NCBI GenBank assembly: GCA_037044905.1 | Contig: JBAOKB010000109.1 | Coordinates: 28,227 to 92,226, forward strand | From: Hortaea werneckii | Lineage: Eukaryota > Ascomycota > Dothideomycetes > Mycosphaerellales > Teratosphaeriaceae | DNA: 64,000 nt | Reading direction: 5' to 3' | Shown here: positions 8,257 to 20,132 of the stretch, piece by piece | How the letters are laid out: every line of letters begins with the position of its first letter | Numbering within the stretch: position 1 is the stretch's first letter | Translations under genes and position numbers: made by a program | The notes under the pieces: generated by a model | Seen by the model: the letters and a program-made list of their open reading frames with translations, nothing else | Databases searched by the model: none | Told to the model about the DNA's origin: nothing

Positions 8257-11200
8257 TCAAGCGCAAAGAATATCACACCCCCCTTCCTCCGCCGACACAT
8301 TCTCGCAACCCCCGGGTACTAGACAACTACCACTAGTACTACTACCACTACTCGACGCTGAACTCGTCGTCGTCCCCGTCGTCGTCGTCGTCGTCGTCGT
8401 CGAAGAAGAAGACATCAAACTCCCCTCCCCACAAGTAATGTTCACCGACGTGCCAAAGTCAACAATATAGCACGGCGAGTCGTTGCCGGGGCATGCGGCC
8501 GTCTATTGTTAAAATATCACATTAGCAAATGACTTTTGAAGGAGCCGGGTTTTGTGTGTGTGTGCGGGTGGGCCGGCCTACCGAAGGACATCCGCCTACT
8601 TGCCAAATCCCGCTGCCGTCGTCCCAGCCACACTGCCCGTAGAGGTCGCGCGAGGTATCCGTGTCGCAGGTCTACGGGGCGATCGATCAGGGTTAGCAAC
8701 TATATCCGTATGTATGATTCGGACTTGGGGTGAGTGGAATACGTACCCCCGTAAAGGTCGGCCTCGAAACCTCACTACTCGTCCTCGTCTCCGTCTCCGT
8801 CTTCGACGCCGAGACAGCAGTGCTCGAACACCCACCCGCCCCCGTCACCGTCCCCGTGTAAGTCGGCTCCTGCATCGTCTGATCCGCGTCGATGGTCGAG
8901 CCCGAAGGCGTGGCGCTGCCGGGGAGGTAGAGGGTGGTGGAAGCGCCGAGACATTGCCAGAAGGGATCGATGCCGCAGCCGAGCTCGGGAGCGGTGTCGC
9001 GGTTGATGAATTTGCATTCGTAGGTTCCGATGCTGGTCGTTGCGATGAGGGAAGAAGTTGTGGGGCTTGCAATTGTGCTGAGGGTTAGGGGGGCGCTGTA
9101 GGGGACTGTTGATAGAGCACTGGACGAAGTGGAAGAGGCTATTGAGGAGGCGCTGGAAGAGGATGTCGGGGTTGATGTCGCTGGTGCGGGAGACCGGGAA
9201 GAGCTTGCTCCAGAAGATGTCTCGCCAGCCGAAGTCGACGTCTCCGTGGAAGAGGCAGAACTACTCGTACTGGAATCCGCATCCTCAACCAGCGTACACG
9301 CCTCCGGCACCTCATCTCTCTTCTGCTGGCCATCGGGCTGATATCCAGGCACACTCTCAGCAGGGTCATATACCTGCGTCGGCCAATTCATCTCATAAAA
9401 CGGATCCATATCATTCCCCAAGAAGTCCTGCTGGAAACCCGACCACAGTTTGACTCCCGCATACTTCAACGGACATCTATACGTCTTCCCATCGTTCAGG
9501 ATCTTGTCTTCGAAGGCGATGGCCTGGTTAGGATCGTATTGGAATAGGACTTTCCCGAAGCTGACTCCCTGGTTGTTCGACATGAAGCTGTCGGTCGATG
9601 TGTAGATGTGGTCGCTTGGCTCGGAGCCGAAGGTATTGGAGAGCCAGGTTCGGATGACGTTGATCTCGTTGGGGTAGCGGTAGATGTTGGTCGTTGTGTC
9701 GGAGATGTACGGTCCTGGCGTCACGAGGATGGTTTTGACGCCGCCTTCCTGGTTGGGGTCGAACTGCGAGTGGATGTCAGGATTCGACTGGATGCGTGGA
9801 CCCATTCGACTTCTCAAGGATTACTTACTGTTCCCCCAGCCGCGGACAGCGACCTCAGATCAGGACACCACGGCTGCCCATCAAAAACACTGCCGATAGA
9901 AATCGGTGTCGCATCACCATTCGGAATCGCCTGAGCAATATCATTCTGGAAATTGTTCGTAAACCCCGGGTTCTCAAACACTGTTTTTGCACACAAAAGT
10001 CAGCTCTCACACTTTCCCTTCTCGATGGACTCGTCCTTTTTACACCCCTTTTTTCCCCCCCAATGATTTTGAAAAAAAAAAAAAAAAAACTCACAGTGAC
10101 TCATATAAACCCCCCTCCGCGAAACCAAAACAACCGCCGTACACCCATACAGACCCTGGACCGTCATGGAAAAGGGGTAATCCAGATACAGCTGCACGAG
10201 CGCCGAAGAACTCCCTCCCGTCCCCGCCGGTCGATGCGGAACATTGACTAGACTGGGATCCTGCAGCTGCGCGGTGAAGAAGTCCAAGTAGTTCCCGTTG
10301 AAATCCGCGGGCGTGGTAAGCGTGCGTTTGCGTTTGCTGGAGGTAGTTTTGGCCAGTTCGTCGAGGTTGGTGATTTCGTCGGCGCCTGAGGGGATCGTTG
10401 TTTGTTCGGCGGGGTAGGCGCGGTCGCTGACTGTAGTGACGCAGTCGGCGCACGGGGCTGTGGATTTTGGTAGAGTGGTCGCCGTGCAGGCTGGGCACCC
10501 TGTTTGGGCGCATTGTGGATGCGCGCTGGAGGAGATGGTCGTCGTGCTTGCGGTGGCTGAGACGGAGCAGCCGGAGACGGTGGAGGTCGAGGTTCTGCAT
10601 GTCTGGGTTGTGGTGGAGCTTATCACCGTTGGTGAACAGGTCACGAAGTAATCCTCTGTTACTGATGTTCCCGAGCTGCAGCTGGAGGTTGACGATGATG
10701 TGGTCGAAGAGGTTATCGAAGACTCGGTCGAGGCTTGTGAAGAGGTACTTGAGCTGCTGTCGTCGTCGTCGTCATCATCATCATCGTCCTCCCTATCCTC
10801 AAGCTCATCCGTCAAATCCGTCAATTCCTCAAGCAGACCCGTAACCCCCTCCACCACGCCTTCAGCAATACTCCCCTTAATAGAGACCACATCATCCACA
10901 ATACAAGTCAACAGGGAGAAAAGATTCGCCGTGCAACCATGATCCGTATCCTTATCCGAATCGTCAGAGATCTCCGACAGAAGATCGTTCGTCTCGTCTT
11001 CGATATCGTCTAACGACGAGATGATGGGATCGATGTCTTCGGTGTCATCGTCGATCCAGCTTTGGATGATGGGTATTACGCTGCTGAGCTGGGTGTGGAG
11101 AGCAGTCTCGCTCGAGCTGGCTTGGGAGCCGCTGGGCGCGATTGTGGTTGATGGCGCTGAAGTGATTGTCGCGCGGGTCTCACTGTCGGTGGCAGTAGTT

Positions 11201-11357
11201 GTAGCAGTAGATGATGCGGAAGACGTTGCAGAACCCCTTTCACTGTTACTCGTCGAGCTCGTAAAAGGACTAGAAGTGCTTGATGAAGAGATGGAGCTTG
11301 AAGTGCTGGAGATTTGCACATCCGTGGTGTTGGAGGCGGTTTCTGATGCCAACGAGG

Positions 11358-11390
<33 letters not shown>

Positions 11391-11727
11391 AGAGAACACT
11401 AGACGAGCTTGAGAGAGTCACTGCGGTGCCGATTTCACCAGAGAAAGAAGATTCAGGGGGCGCCGTATCGACAGTCGTCGAGGTATTAGATATCGGCTGA
11501 GAGTGAGAGCTTGTGATTGTCGTAGGATCATTGCTGAGCGTGACAGGGGTCGAACTAGTGCCATCTGACGAAGTAGAGGTCTGAAGATCCGTGGTGTGCG
11601 ATGTAAAGTTGTTATATGGTCCAGTTGCAGATGGAGAAGAAATGCCCGTGCCTAGAGATTGGCCAACGGCATGAAGGGCAGAAGAAGCGAGGACGGCGGA
11701 GCGCAGAAAGAATGTGAGGGAAGCCAT
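8257..11727 (-). CDS. Ser/Thr-rich secreted mucin-like protein, 1045 aa
   Basis: Five exons join in phase: 11727-10095, 9980-9829, 9763-8747, 8671-8582, 8502-8257; introns are 114, 65, 75 and 79 nt. The protein starts with a signal peptide (about residues 1-23, Leu/Phe/Ala-rich). A very long Ser/Thr tract follows, likely O-mannosylated, broken by an acidic middle with a ten-residue Asp run. Next comes a Cys-bearing section with several TC, CS and CP pairs, then a folded domain spanning exons 1-3 that includes GKVLFQYDP and a CGW motif near the C-terminus, and a second Ser/Thr tail rich in Thr repeats. I recognise the folded part only as a family of fungal extracellular proteins without assigned function. 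Donor GTGAGT of intron 1 is followed at once by an 18-base homopolymer. It is the first gene beyond the repeat island. Confidence 0.75.
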
Positions 11728-12734
11728 TATCGTTTTTGCAAGGTCCCAGAAGGAAGAACAACGTAAGGGTCTCAATCTACGAAGGAAAATCAAGAAAGGG
11801 ATGCGTCTGACGCCAATGGTCGCGACAGTCTGACTTACAACAGAGGCAGTAAGGGGACAGAGCTGCATTGATATACTACACTTTGAAGGCCGTAACAAAG
11901 GGTCGTTCAAGGATCAAACGAGATGGAGGACGCGAAGGAAGTTGTGATGCCGGTTTAGTCCGCCCCACTGTTAGTGATCTGGGTTGTTAAAGAGACATGG
12001 AGAGATATTGATAGAAGATGGGCTTTGCCGGTGCCACCCTTCCACAAATGCCTGGAAGTGGCTGAGACGGTAAGGCTGTAATTGACTTCAGGACGAGATG
12101 AGCTTGCCGGTTACTGTTGCGGAGGCATTCATAGATTTTTGGTATGGAAATGGTGAATCGATTGGTCTCGAGCATTGTCATGGACGACGTTCCAATCTGC
12201 AAGTGACCCATTTCATCTTGCTGCAGCATCTGCTCGTCGCAATCCGGTGAGCGAGCTCCATCTAGCTGACGACGACCAACATATTGTGGTCCCCATCGAG
12301 TCCGAATTCTGGTCCAAGCTGAAGCGCACCAAGTGACCAGAACGGTGAATAATGAAAGGGATCGGAAGGATTCAGGGCAATACCTACTGTGGGTACTGTG
12401 TATGTTTGAGAATTGAATTGGGATGAGCGAAGGATTCAAAGTGATGAGACCGGGGCCATCTTAGTCATCTTCCAAAACGGGAGCGTCCCGAGCCTTTAGG
12501 CCGCAGAAAGGGAAAGGGTTTCATGTGCAGAAGCAGCAAGTCGGTCGTCGTTGCCCCACCAAATCCCAGTCAGGGAAAGGGAAACATTCGAGGCCCGGGG
12601 GGCAGAAATATTTCTCTGAACTTAACCATTCTCAAAACAACATACGACAACGAACAACAACCACCATTGCTAGCTTGAACTGCAATCCACTTACACCCAC
12701 TCCGTCACCCTCACCCGGCACGAGACCAAAAAAA
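11728..12734. other. Intergenic, divergent promoters
   Basis: About 1 kb between two divergent starts. The RNA1 side ends in an A/C-rich leader (ACAACGAACAACAACC type) and a short A run directly before the ATG. No gene was recognised; the reverse ORF at 11987-12439 has no family signature. Confidence 0.6.
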
Positions 12735-13973
12735 ATGAAAGTCTTCTCCCTCAAGGGCCAAGCCCTCAAACTCGACACAGCCGCCGACATCGAACCACAC
12801 ATCGCGGACCTCAAAACCGCCACCGACGTCGAAGAATTCCACCTCGAAGGCAACACCATCGGAGTCTCCGCCGCGCAACACCTAGCCAGCATCCTCGCCA
12901 CCAAACCCACCCTCCGCTATGCCAACCTCGCCGACATCTTCACGGGCCGCCTGCTCTCGGAGATCCCGCAAGCCCTCGACGCCCTCCTGCAAGCCCTCCT
13001 GCAATGCCCGAACCTCACAACCCTGAACCTCAACGACAACGCCTTCGGCCTCAACACCGTCGAACCGCTCCGTCCCTTCCTCACCCAACACACCCCCCTC
13101 CAACACCTCTACCTGAACAACAACGGTCTGGGTCCCGCAGCGGGCACCCTCGTAGCCCAAGCCCTCGAACAACTCGCCGCGAACAAACAGGGCAAAGAGG
13201 TCCCACACCTGGAAACCGTCGTCTGCGGCCGGAATCGGCTGGAGAACGGCAGCATGGACGCCTGGGTTAAGGCCTACCAGGCGAATTGTCATGTTAAGAC
13301 GGTGAAGATGGTGCAGAACGGGATCCGTCAGGAGGGGATCAGGACCCTGCTTAGTCAGGGTCTGAGCGCGTGTCGCGACCTCCGGACGCTGGATCTGCAG
13401 GATAACACGTTCACGGCGCTCGCAGCGCGGACGTTGGCGGATGTGTTGCCGACGAGTTGGAAAGAACTGCAAGATTTGGGGGTCGGGGATTGTTTGTTGA
13501 GTGCGCGGGGCGGGAGGATGTTAGGGACTGCGTTGGCGAAGGGGGAGAATAAGAAGGTGGAGGTGTTAAGGTTGCAGTTTAATGAGATTGATTCGATGGG
13601 GTTGAAGGCCCTGGCCGATGCGACGGGGGCGTTGCCTAGGTTGCGGAGGGTCGAGGTCAATGGGAATAAATTCGCCGAGGAGGATCCGAGTGTGGAGGTT
13701 TTGCAGGAGGTGTTGAGTCGGCGGAAGGAGAATGCGGCGGAGGAGTTTCCCGGGGTGGATGAGGAGGATGAGGAGGCGTGGGGGTTGGACGAGCTGGATG
13801 AGTTGGAGGAGGAGGATTCCGAGGAGGAAGAGGAAGGTGATGAAGACATCGAGGATGAAGAGGAGAAGGTCGTCAAGGACTCCGATGCCGCGGAGCAGGA
13901 ACCTGTCGCGGAACGCAAGGACAAGGAGGTTGATGATCTGGCTAATGCGCTGGGCAAGACGGAGCTCAAGTAG
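12735..13973 (+). CDS. RNA1: Ran GTPase-activating protein (RanGAP)
   Basis: A single-exon gene of 412 aa. RanGAP stimulates GTP hydrolysis by Ran in the cytoplasm and so sets the direction of nuclear import and export. The sequence shows a chain of about ten leucine-rich repeats of the ribonuclease-inhibitor type (LxxLxLxxN, e.g. LTTLNLNDNAFG and LQHLYLNNNGLG) over residues 20-345. A strongly acidic tail follows (about 350-385, long Glu/Asp runs), as in yeast Rna1p. The usual family length is 390-410 aa, so the protein is complete. The first in-frame ATG is at 12735, after a CCAAAAAAA context; the frame is open upstream but has no ATG. Confidence 0.95.
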   Translation: MKVFSLKGQALKLDTAADIEPHIADLKTATDVEEFHLEGNTIGVSAAQHLASILATKPTLRYANLADIFTGRLLSEIPQALDALLQALLQCPNLTTLNLNDNAFGLNTVEPLRPFLTQHTPLQHLYLNNNGLGPAAGTLVAQALEQLAANKQGKEVPHLETVVCGRNRLENGSMDAWVKAYQANCHVKTVKMVQNGIRQEGIRTLLSQGLSACRDLRTLDLQDNTFTALAARTLADVLPTSWKELQDLGVGDCLLSARGGRMLGTALAKGENKKVEVLRLQFNEIDSMGLKALADATGALPRLRRVEVNGNKFAEEDPSVEVLQEVLSRRKENAAEEFPGVDEEDEEAWGLDELDELEEEDSEEEEEGDEDIEDEEEKVVKDSDAAEQEPVAERKDKEVDDLANALGKTELK

Positions 13974-14469
13974 GTCTACCTCCGCCATATCTGGCACAGG
14001 GCAGATGGGAACGCATTTATGATTTGGGGGGATGAGCCGGGCGTTGTTCTATTGCATTGAGATACCATTATGCGCTGCATAGGGAAGGGAGGGGGCAAGG
14101 GAGAGAGCGGCTGCTAGAGGAGAAATTGAAATTAGGTTTACAAGGATAGAAGGTCTTTTCTAAGCATTTCGCAGCATGGTACGTCCATCTATCCTTCTAT
14201 GCTAGCCGTCTTTGCCTCACGTCTTGCATCCGTTCTCATCCCCACATCGGCCCCAGAACGTCGCTTCCTGCGTCATGTTCACAAGCAACAAAACCTCTCC
14301 TCCCAAACATCGCATAACCCATCCACCCATCCCTCTATACCCCCGCGGGCATTTTTACCCGCCCGCATCATCCCTCGCATCCCATTCTCCTCAATCACAA
14401 ATGTCGCCTCCAACCAACCCGACCCCCACCAATATACATCCACTCCAACCATCATCATCATCATCATCA
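13974..14469. other. Convergent 3' intergenic with ATC trinucleotide repeat
   Basis: The 3' regions of RNA1 and the cytidine deaminase meet here. A (TCA)n run of about nine units lies at 14446-14472 and runs into the stop codon of the deaminase. Nothing else was recognised. Confidence 0.6.
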
Positions 14470-15560
14470 TCATGAGTCCTGAATCAATTTCTCCGGCCCA
14501 AACGACATAGGCAGTAGTTGCTCGAGCGTCATCACCGTCGATTTTCCCTCGACGTCGTACATTAGGATCGGACAATTGAGCTGCAAGTTCACAAAATCAG
14601 ATGGATTGGCTCTCTTGAAAGCAATACACTATTCAGTCAAAAGGAGGGAGGGATGGTAGGAGGGCTGTGTGGGGGGTAAAGGGGGGGGCCGGGGGATCAT
14701 GATTTTGTTTCGGTTTTTTTTTTTTTTTTTTTTTTCAATCAACAGTATTCCGTAAAACGTACCTCGCAGAACTCCCGGATAAACTGTCTACACATCCCAC
14801 AGGGGCTCGCGGGGGGAGTGATATCAGTCGCGACGGCTATGGCGCGGAAATCGCCTTTTTTCGCTCGATGCTGCAATTGTTTCGAAAAAAATCAGCCTCC
14901 AAAGACCTTTGATCTCTCCCTCCCTCCTTCTCCCCGCCTTCCTTCTTCGGGGGTAAGTCTTCCTAGCCTCCGTCCTCGTCGGCAAAGTAGCCGCTGGGGG
15001 GCGAGGAGGTGGCAAATAGTTGTTTTTTCTTTTTTTTCTTTTTCTTTTTTTTTTTTCCATAGAGAGAAGAGAGTTGAATACGTACCTGCGTCACAGCATT
15101 CCCAATCGTCACGCGCTCCGCACACGTGCCCACGGGGTACGCGGCATTCTCGACGTTTGCACCTCTAACCACTTCGCCGCTGGTGAGCAGGATGGAGCAG
15201 CCGACGCGGAAATTCGAGTAGGGACCTGGATTTATTTATTACTGGGTTAGCTACTATTACTTTGGGTTTTTCCCACCCTTGCTTCGTTTTCTTTTTTTTA
15301 AAAAAAGAAAAAAATCTCCTTCTCTTTTCCAAGTATCTGTTAAGCAAAAGACAAGACCGAAAAAAAGAAAAAAAGAATAGTGATGAAGTATGGCAGAGTA
15401 GGGTAAGGGAAAGTGAGTCCTTACAGTACGCCCTCCCCTTCGCCTCAATACACGCTTCGGAGAGCTGTTGCACCTCCGACGTCGTCAGCCCGTGGATTAG
15501 CGCGGTATCATGGCGGGAATGGCCTTTGGGTTGCTGTTGTTGTTGTTGTTGCGTGGACAT
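14470..15560 (-). CDS. CDD1: Cytidine deaminase
   Basis: Four exons join in phase: 15560-15425, 15225-15086, 14870-14763, 14580-14470, giving 164 aa. It is a zinc hydrolase converting cytidine and deoxycytidine to uridine and deoxyuridine in pyrimidine salvage. The signature is clear: PYSNFRVG, then NVENAAYP with TCAE (zinc Cys and catalytic Glu), then PCGMCRQ supplying the other two zinc Cys. Length fits the homotetrameric class (130-170 aa). The N-terminus carries seven Gln encoded by a TTG/TTGC repeat. All three introns contain long homopolymers or A/T runs; the third (14581-14762) holds T22 on the plus strand at 14714-14735. All introns use GT-AG sites and the exons keep the family alignment continuous. 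Confidence 0.93.
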
Positions 15561-16502
15561 TCTCGAAGAAGAAGGGGAGGAAACCGGGGGAATAGGATGC
15601 GTTGGAATGGGGACACCTTGATGTTGGAAGCTGGACGGGAAGCTTGGAGGGGGGGATGGTAGCCGCGCCTGAGGCAGGAGGGGAAAGTGCGGCGGGGTTT
15701 AGTTAGATAGCCTAGCGAAGGGCCCTATCGTGAACTCCACTTCCAGATCCATGTAGCCACATCTCTAGTTAGGTACTCACAGTATCTATTGCTCGAAGAC
15801 CGTATATACATTTTTCCACAAAATCTCGCAAGTTAAAAGGAGAATTGTCTAGCTCCTAATAAGAAAAAAAGGTAGAAAAAAAGGAAGAAAAAAAGAGTAC
15901 GAAATATAAAAGACATGCGATACAATGACTATAGTGCACACCAACTCTTAAAAGCGTCTACTAAAACAAAAACGGGAAACCGGTATTAACGCCTATCGTT
16001 TTCTAACGTTCCTTATACCGAGCGTAGTAGTCTACGAGGAGGATTCGAGTTGTAGGACGACGACGTACCTAACGTTTGTTCTTGTTTTATGTCGAAACAC
16101 GACTAAGCGATTAGTAGAAATTGAATGATTGCGATAGTACCTCGACAAGATAAAATGAAAGTAAGCGATAAACTTTTTTTTTTTCTTTCTTTCGTTGCAT
16201 TTGTTCAATATCTGCAGTACATTTTCTTGATCTAATAAAAAAGTTCGCTAAATATGACAGTCTTCTTTTGTGTGTCGTTAAAAAAAATGTGCATGTTCCC
16301 TTTTGTTTGAACATTATATCAAAGCTAAGCCGGTGTGGCCCGCTATATCAAATCATATGCGCCCCGCCTTCCGACCTGAAGGAGCTCTTCAAGGTGTGAG
16401 AAGACTCCTGGTATTATTCCCATCCATGCTTAAACTCCGTTTAAGAAAAGTGAATGCATTCGGCTCCCGGCCGCACACATCCATCGCCGTGCGCGCTTCC
16501 GC
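15561..16502. other. Intergenic with AT-rich, RIP-like patch
   Basis: From about 15765 to 16320 the DNA becomes AT-rich with many A runs, and CpG words stay common while CA/TG are reduced (for example around 15950-16080). It looks like a short RIP-altered relic, but no element ends are visible and no gene was found. Confidence 0.5.
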
Positions 16503-17330
16503 TTAAGCGAAGAAAGCAGCGAGGAAACCCGCGAACGTCAGGCCTGCGACCTGCAGCTGGGCGGCGCCATTGGTCTGGCTAGCGGCGGCGCCTGAGGCGG
16601 TGGAAGAGCCCGAGCTGCCGCCTGCGGCGCCTGCGGTGGATGAGCCGGAGCCGGAGCCAGATCCAGAGGTGCCGGTTGCGGTGGACAAGGAGGTGGTTAG
16701 GCCCGAGGCGCCAGTGCCGCTGGCGTAGCCGCCTGGCATGGTGGAGTTGCCGCCGTTGACGACGGGGGTCGTGGCGGCGGCTGGGGCGGAGGAGACGCCG
16801 GATGTGGCGTTCGCGGGGACTGGGACGTTGGTGGAAACGGAGCTGCCGACTGGTGCGACTTCTGATGAGGCGGATGCGACAGGGGCGGCGGTGGTTTCGG
16901 CTGGGGCGGAGCTGGCGGCTGCCGTGGTGGATGAGCCGGCTACGGGTGCTACCTCGCTGGTGCTCTCGGCTGCGGGGACGGGGGAGGATGAGGCGATCAT
17001 GGCGGAGGTCGAACCGTAGGCGGCTGGGGCAGAGGTCGCAGCCTCAGCCGGGGCGGAAGTAGCAGGTGCAGCGGTGGTCTCGGCCATGGTGGAGGCGGCA
17101 GCCTCGCTGGTGGCAGCAGTGGTAGCTGGTGCTTGGATCTGACCTGGGAAGGAATTAGAATGCAGCCCTCGCTGGGGTCGAATATAGCATTGGTGCTTAC
17201 CATCAGAGATCTGAGTGACGACGTTGTCGTAGCCAGAAGGCGCAGTGTCGTCCATGAAGTTGGAGGCGTCGTCCATGGCGACAGCGGAAGCGGTGCCGGC
17301 GACGGCGAGAGCGAAGAGGGTAGCACGCAT
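16503..17330 (-). CDS. Ala/Ser/Thr-rich GPI-anchored cell-surface protein
   Basis: Two exons, 17330-17201 and 17143-16503, separated by a 57-nt intron, encode 256 aa. It begins with a signal peptide (about residues 1-18, MRATLFALAVAGTASA) and a short Asp-rich mature start. A long Ala/Ser/Thr/Pro/Gly tract follows with repeats of TSAPAEA-like units, then Gly/Ser-rich sequence and a C-terminal hydrophobic segment (LQVAGLTFAGFLAAFFA) without a charged tail, which is the layout of a GPI-attachment signal. There is no catalytic domain. Such proteins are usually structural or adhesive wall components. No specific family is recognised. Confidence 0.85.
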   Translation of the reverse strand: MRATLFALAVAGTASAVAMDDASNFMDDTAPSGYDNVVTQISDGKHQCYIRPQRGLHSNSFPGQIQAPATTAATSEAAASTMAETTAAPATSAPAEAATSAPAAYGSTSAMIASSSPVPAAESTSEVAPVAGSSTTAAASSAPAETTAAPVASASSEVAPVGSSVSTNVPVPANATSGVSSAPAAATTPVVNGGNSTMPGGYASGTGASGLTTSLSTATGTSGSGSGSGSSTAGAAGGSSGSSTASGAAASQTNGAAQLQVAGLTFAGFLAAFFA

Positions 17331-20057
17331 TGTGATGGTGGTTTTGGGGGAATTAAAAAGCTGTAGAGAGTTATCGGTTCGTCGGATGGTGATACAAGTA
17401 GAGATGGCTGAGTAACGAATGTAGGCGCAGTCGGATGGTGAGCTGGGAGGAATGTAAGTGAGGAGGGAATTGTGCAAGATCGAGCGTGACGAGGGCCTTT
17501 TGACTGTAATAGCTTGCAGCGTCGAAGTGACAAGACCAGGCAAGCCGGCTGTTTCACGAAACCGGCCTAGGGTCAGGGGAAGGCGGGCGGCGCAGTGGTC
17601 GAGAAGAGTCGAGAGGGTCGCTGATTGGTGAATGTGTCCAGGCACGGAACTCAACCAGGATTAAGCCCTGCGCTACTCCATGTCACCCTAAATCTTAACG
17701 GAGGCAGCTAATCAACCTAATGACCCTGGCGATGCATGTGAAACACGCCCGAAAAAGTCAAATATCCGACGCTTTTTCTCAATTTCGCCCGGCCATTCTT
17801 CTCGCTCTGCCCGACCGTCCTAGATCAGGGTGTGTCTAGTATGCTGCGATTGTGCAAACCCCCAAGAGAGCGACGACAAAGTCTCGCGAGCCTGCAGGCT
17901 AGCTTGGACACCTCATCAGCCTTGCCACCTTCGCTTGGATACAGTACAGACATACATAGCCACATTGCCCCCCTGCAGTAGCAACCCTGGCCACTGCAGA
18001 TCCGATGCATGCTGTCTGTGTGTGTGCTGCATGCTGCATGCAGCAACCGACTTTCGGGAGACGCGTGGTCTCCGATTCGACGGCTGATCAGAAGCCCCAG
18101 CTGCTGTTGACCCCATGCTTTTCTCCTGCACTTGTGCCTGCTTCCAGACCTGTGTGCTTCCTCGATCGCCCATGCGACCGCGTAGCACACACGTACGCCC
18201 ACACACGCGTAATCACTACCTAGGTACTCCGCCCAGCATATGTTTCCAAAACAAGATGGCAGGGACCCCAGATCCCAGCCATTCGGGTAGCACGGTGTCT
18301 TGATGATGCTGTCAGTTGCTGTGAAAGACTTTGGGGTTTGGTATTGCGCCACAGCATTACGAATATCTGGTCGGGCGGGGTGGCGTCTAGACTCGCTATT
18401 CAACAACAACAACTACTACTGGACTACTGTACTACTGTTATTCGCCCTCGTTGCTATGACATCCGCATCCTCTCATCACGTTCGCAAGCCGATCATCCCA
18501 AGCCCACATCAGATCCCTGGCCATGATGAACATGGTGAACGCGAATCTATGAGCCGCAGATCGCGTGTGTCCCGTTTTTTCTGTCTTTAGAAACTCAGAT
18601 GACATGACCTGTTCACAGTCCACACGAACTCCCTCCCGATCTCTCTCATTTTGCCATGCTGCGCTTCACTGTAGTGTATCCACTCCAGGCCGCGGATGAT
18701 GTCGACATGTAAGCATATGCAAATACCAGCAAAGCCACCGAGAGATTGAACAGGTTCTCCGCTCTCTTCCCCATACAATCGTTGATACGGGGTCGGAGAA
18801 AGGGTGACAGCGCGATATAGCCCGTTCTGAAAAAGCCGAAAACTATATCAAGCTTTTCCTGGTGTACAACTTTCACTTTCGCTATAATAAGGGAAGCAAT
18901 TCTTCTGCTTTCTAGGCATCAGGGCGGTGCAGGCTTAGGGGTCGAAGCTTCGGAGCTTGCTTGCCTCTTGACTTTGGCTACGAAGTATGTACTGTTCGCG
19001 GCGGGTCAGCAATACTCATTAAGCGCCGCTATAGATGGCACTGCCTGTCTGCTTTCCCATACAAGTTAGGCTCCCGATCTGGTGGGCGCTATAGTGTATT
19101 AACACAGCGTGAGCATGATTTTGACGGTTAAGAAATAGCTATGTGGTGAGAGGAAGCACACTTTCATCAGTGGTCTCCTTCAACTCTGTCAAATGCTACT
19201 CGGATAGCGGTCGACAGCGTTGAAATATGGCCTAGGACTATCTGCAAGTGCTTTACCGTGGACCTGGGGAATTCGCACACTCGTCTCAATCTCAGGGATG
19301 ATTTTCGTGGGACACAGATGGCGGGAGCGCTTTACGGATCCTCGAAAGCAATACGGCATAGCCGGGAGCATGCTTCGCTCGTGTGAGCAAAGGAGTGAGG
19401 AACCTTCGTTTTACTCGTAACTGGGGAGGTTTACTTTTCTCATATGTCAAACACCAATTTCCCACTCTCTCACCCTCTTTCAAGGCCATCCGAGTTGTCC
19501 ATTCGAGGCTCTCGGCGATAAAAAAAAAAATCAAACCAAATAAAAAGTGGAGGGATAGAAAAAGCAGGAACAGACGAGTTCGCCACATCCACACGACCAC
19601 CAGCTTCATGCAGCAGCAGGAGACCCAGCAAGTCATCCGCACGCATCGCAGAGCTTCATTTCTCCCGCCAGCCCCTAGCCTACCTACCGCTTTTTCCTTT
19701 CCTGGTCTCTATGACTGTGACAGCGAAGCGCCGGCCGAGCAGCGCAATGGCAGACCATCGCGATATTGGAAGAAGGATGTTATACCCTAGTTGATTACAG
19801 GGCGAAAGAAATTGAAGAGGATGCATTGCTTCGACTCGGGGTGTGGAGGGGATGTGTGATCGTGTCCTACGGTTGTTCTTCATTACCGTGCGCAAGGGCC
19901 GCATGCATGTAGTCGTTGCAGGCCAGCGGCACATGTCGACTTGGCCATGGAGGCAAGAAGAAGGGCATGGGGTGCGCGCCGACGATTGCAGATCTACATG
20001 GCTCCATCTGGGGGTTCCATGTCTAAAAAAACCGCTCGAAACATTTTGAAATAAAAG

Positions 20058-20059
<2 letters not shown>
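17331..20059. other. Long gene-poor intergenic region
   Basis: About 2.7 kb without a convincing gene. The longest reverse ORF (17825-18412, 195 codons) is Cys-rich but has no start context, domain or splice support. ATGC-rich words with short palindromes occur near 18005-18050 (TGCATGCTGCATGCAGCA). The right end contains the 3' region of the next gene and a C homopolymer. Confidence 0.55.

Positions 20060-20097
<38 letters not shown>
20060..20097. repeat. Poly-C homopolymer, 38 bases
   Basis: An uninterrupted run of C. It lies 35 bases beyond the stop codon of the NAD(P)HX dehydratase gene. A G run of exactly the same length is at 38450-38487. The length may reflect assembly or polishing rather than biology. 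Confidence 0.9.
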
Positions 20098-20100
<3 letters not shown>

Positions 20101-20132
20101 TCATGCATCTACATCGTACTCTCTCCCCTCCT

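Noticed and set aside
9109..9453. Plus-strand ORF of 114 codons
   Set aside because: Shadow of the Ser-rich exon 3 of the secreted protein.
11021..11500. Plus-strand ORF of 159 codons
   Set aside because: It is the reverse of the Ser/Thr-rich coding region of the secreted protein, whose codon bias creates open shadows.
14446..14472. Trinucleotide repeat as a possible CRISPR-like or satellite array
   Set aside because: A simple (TCA)n microsatellite without spacers.
17825..18412. Reverse ORF of 195 codons, Cys-rich
   Set aside because: No domain, no splice or start context, and the composition looks like chance frame in GC-rich spacer.
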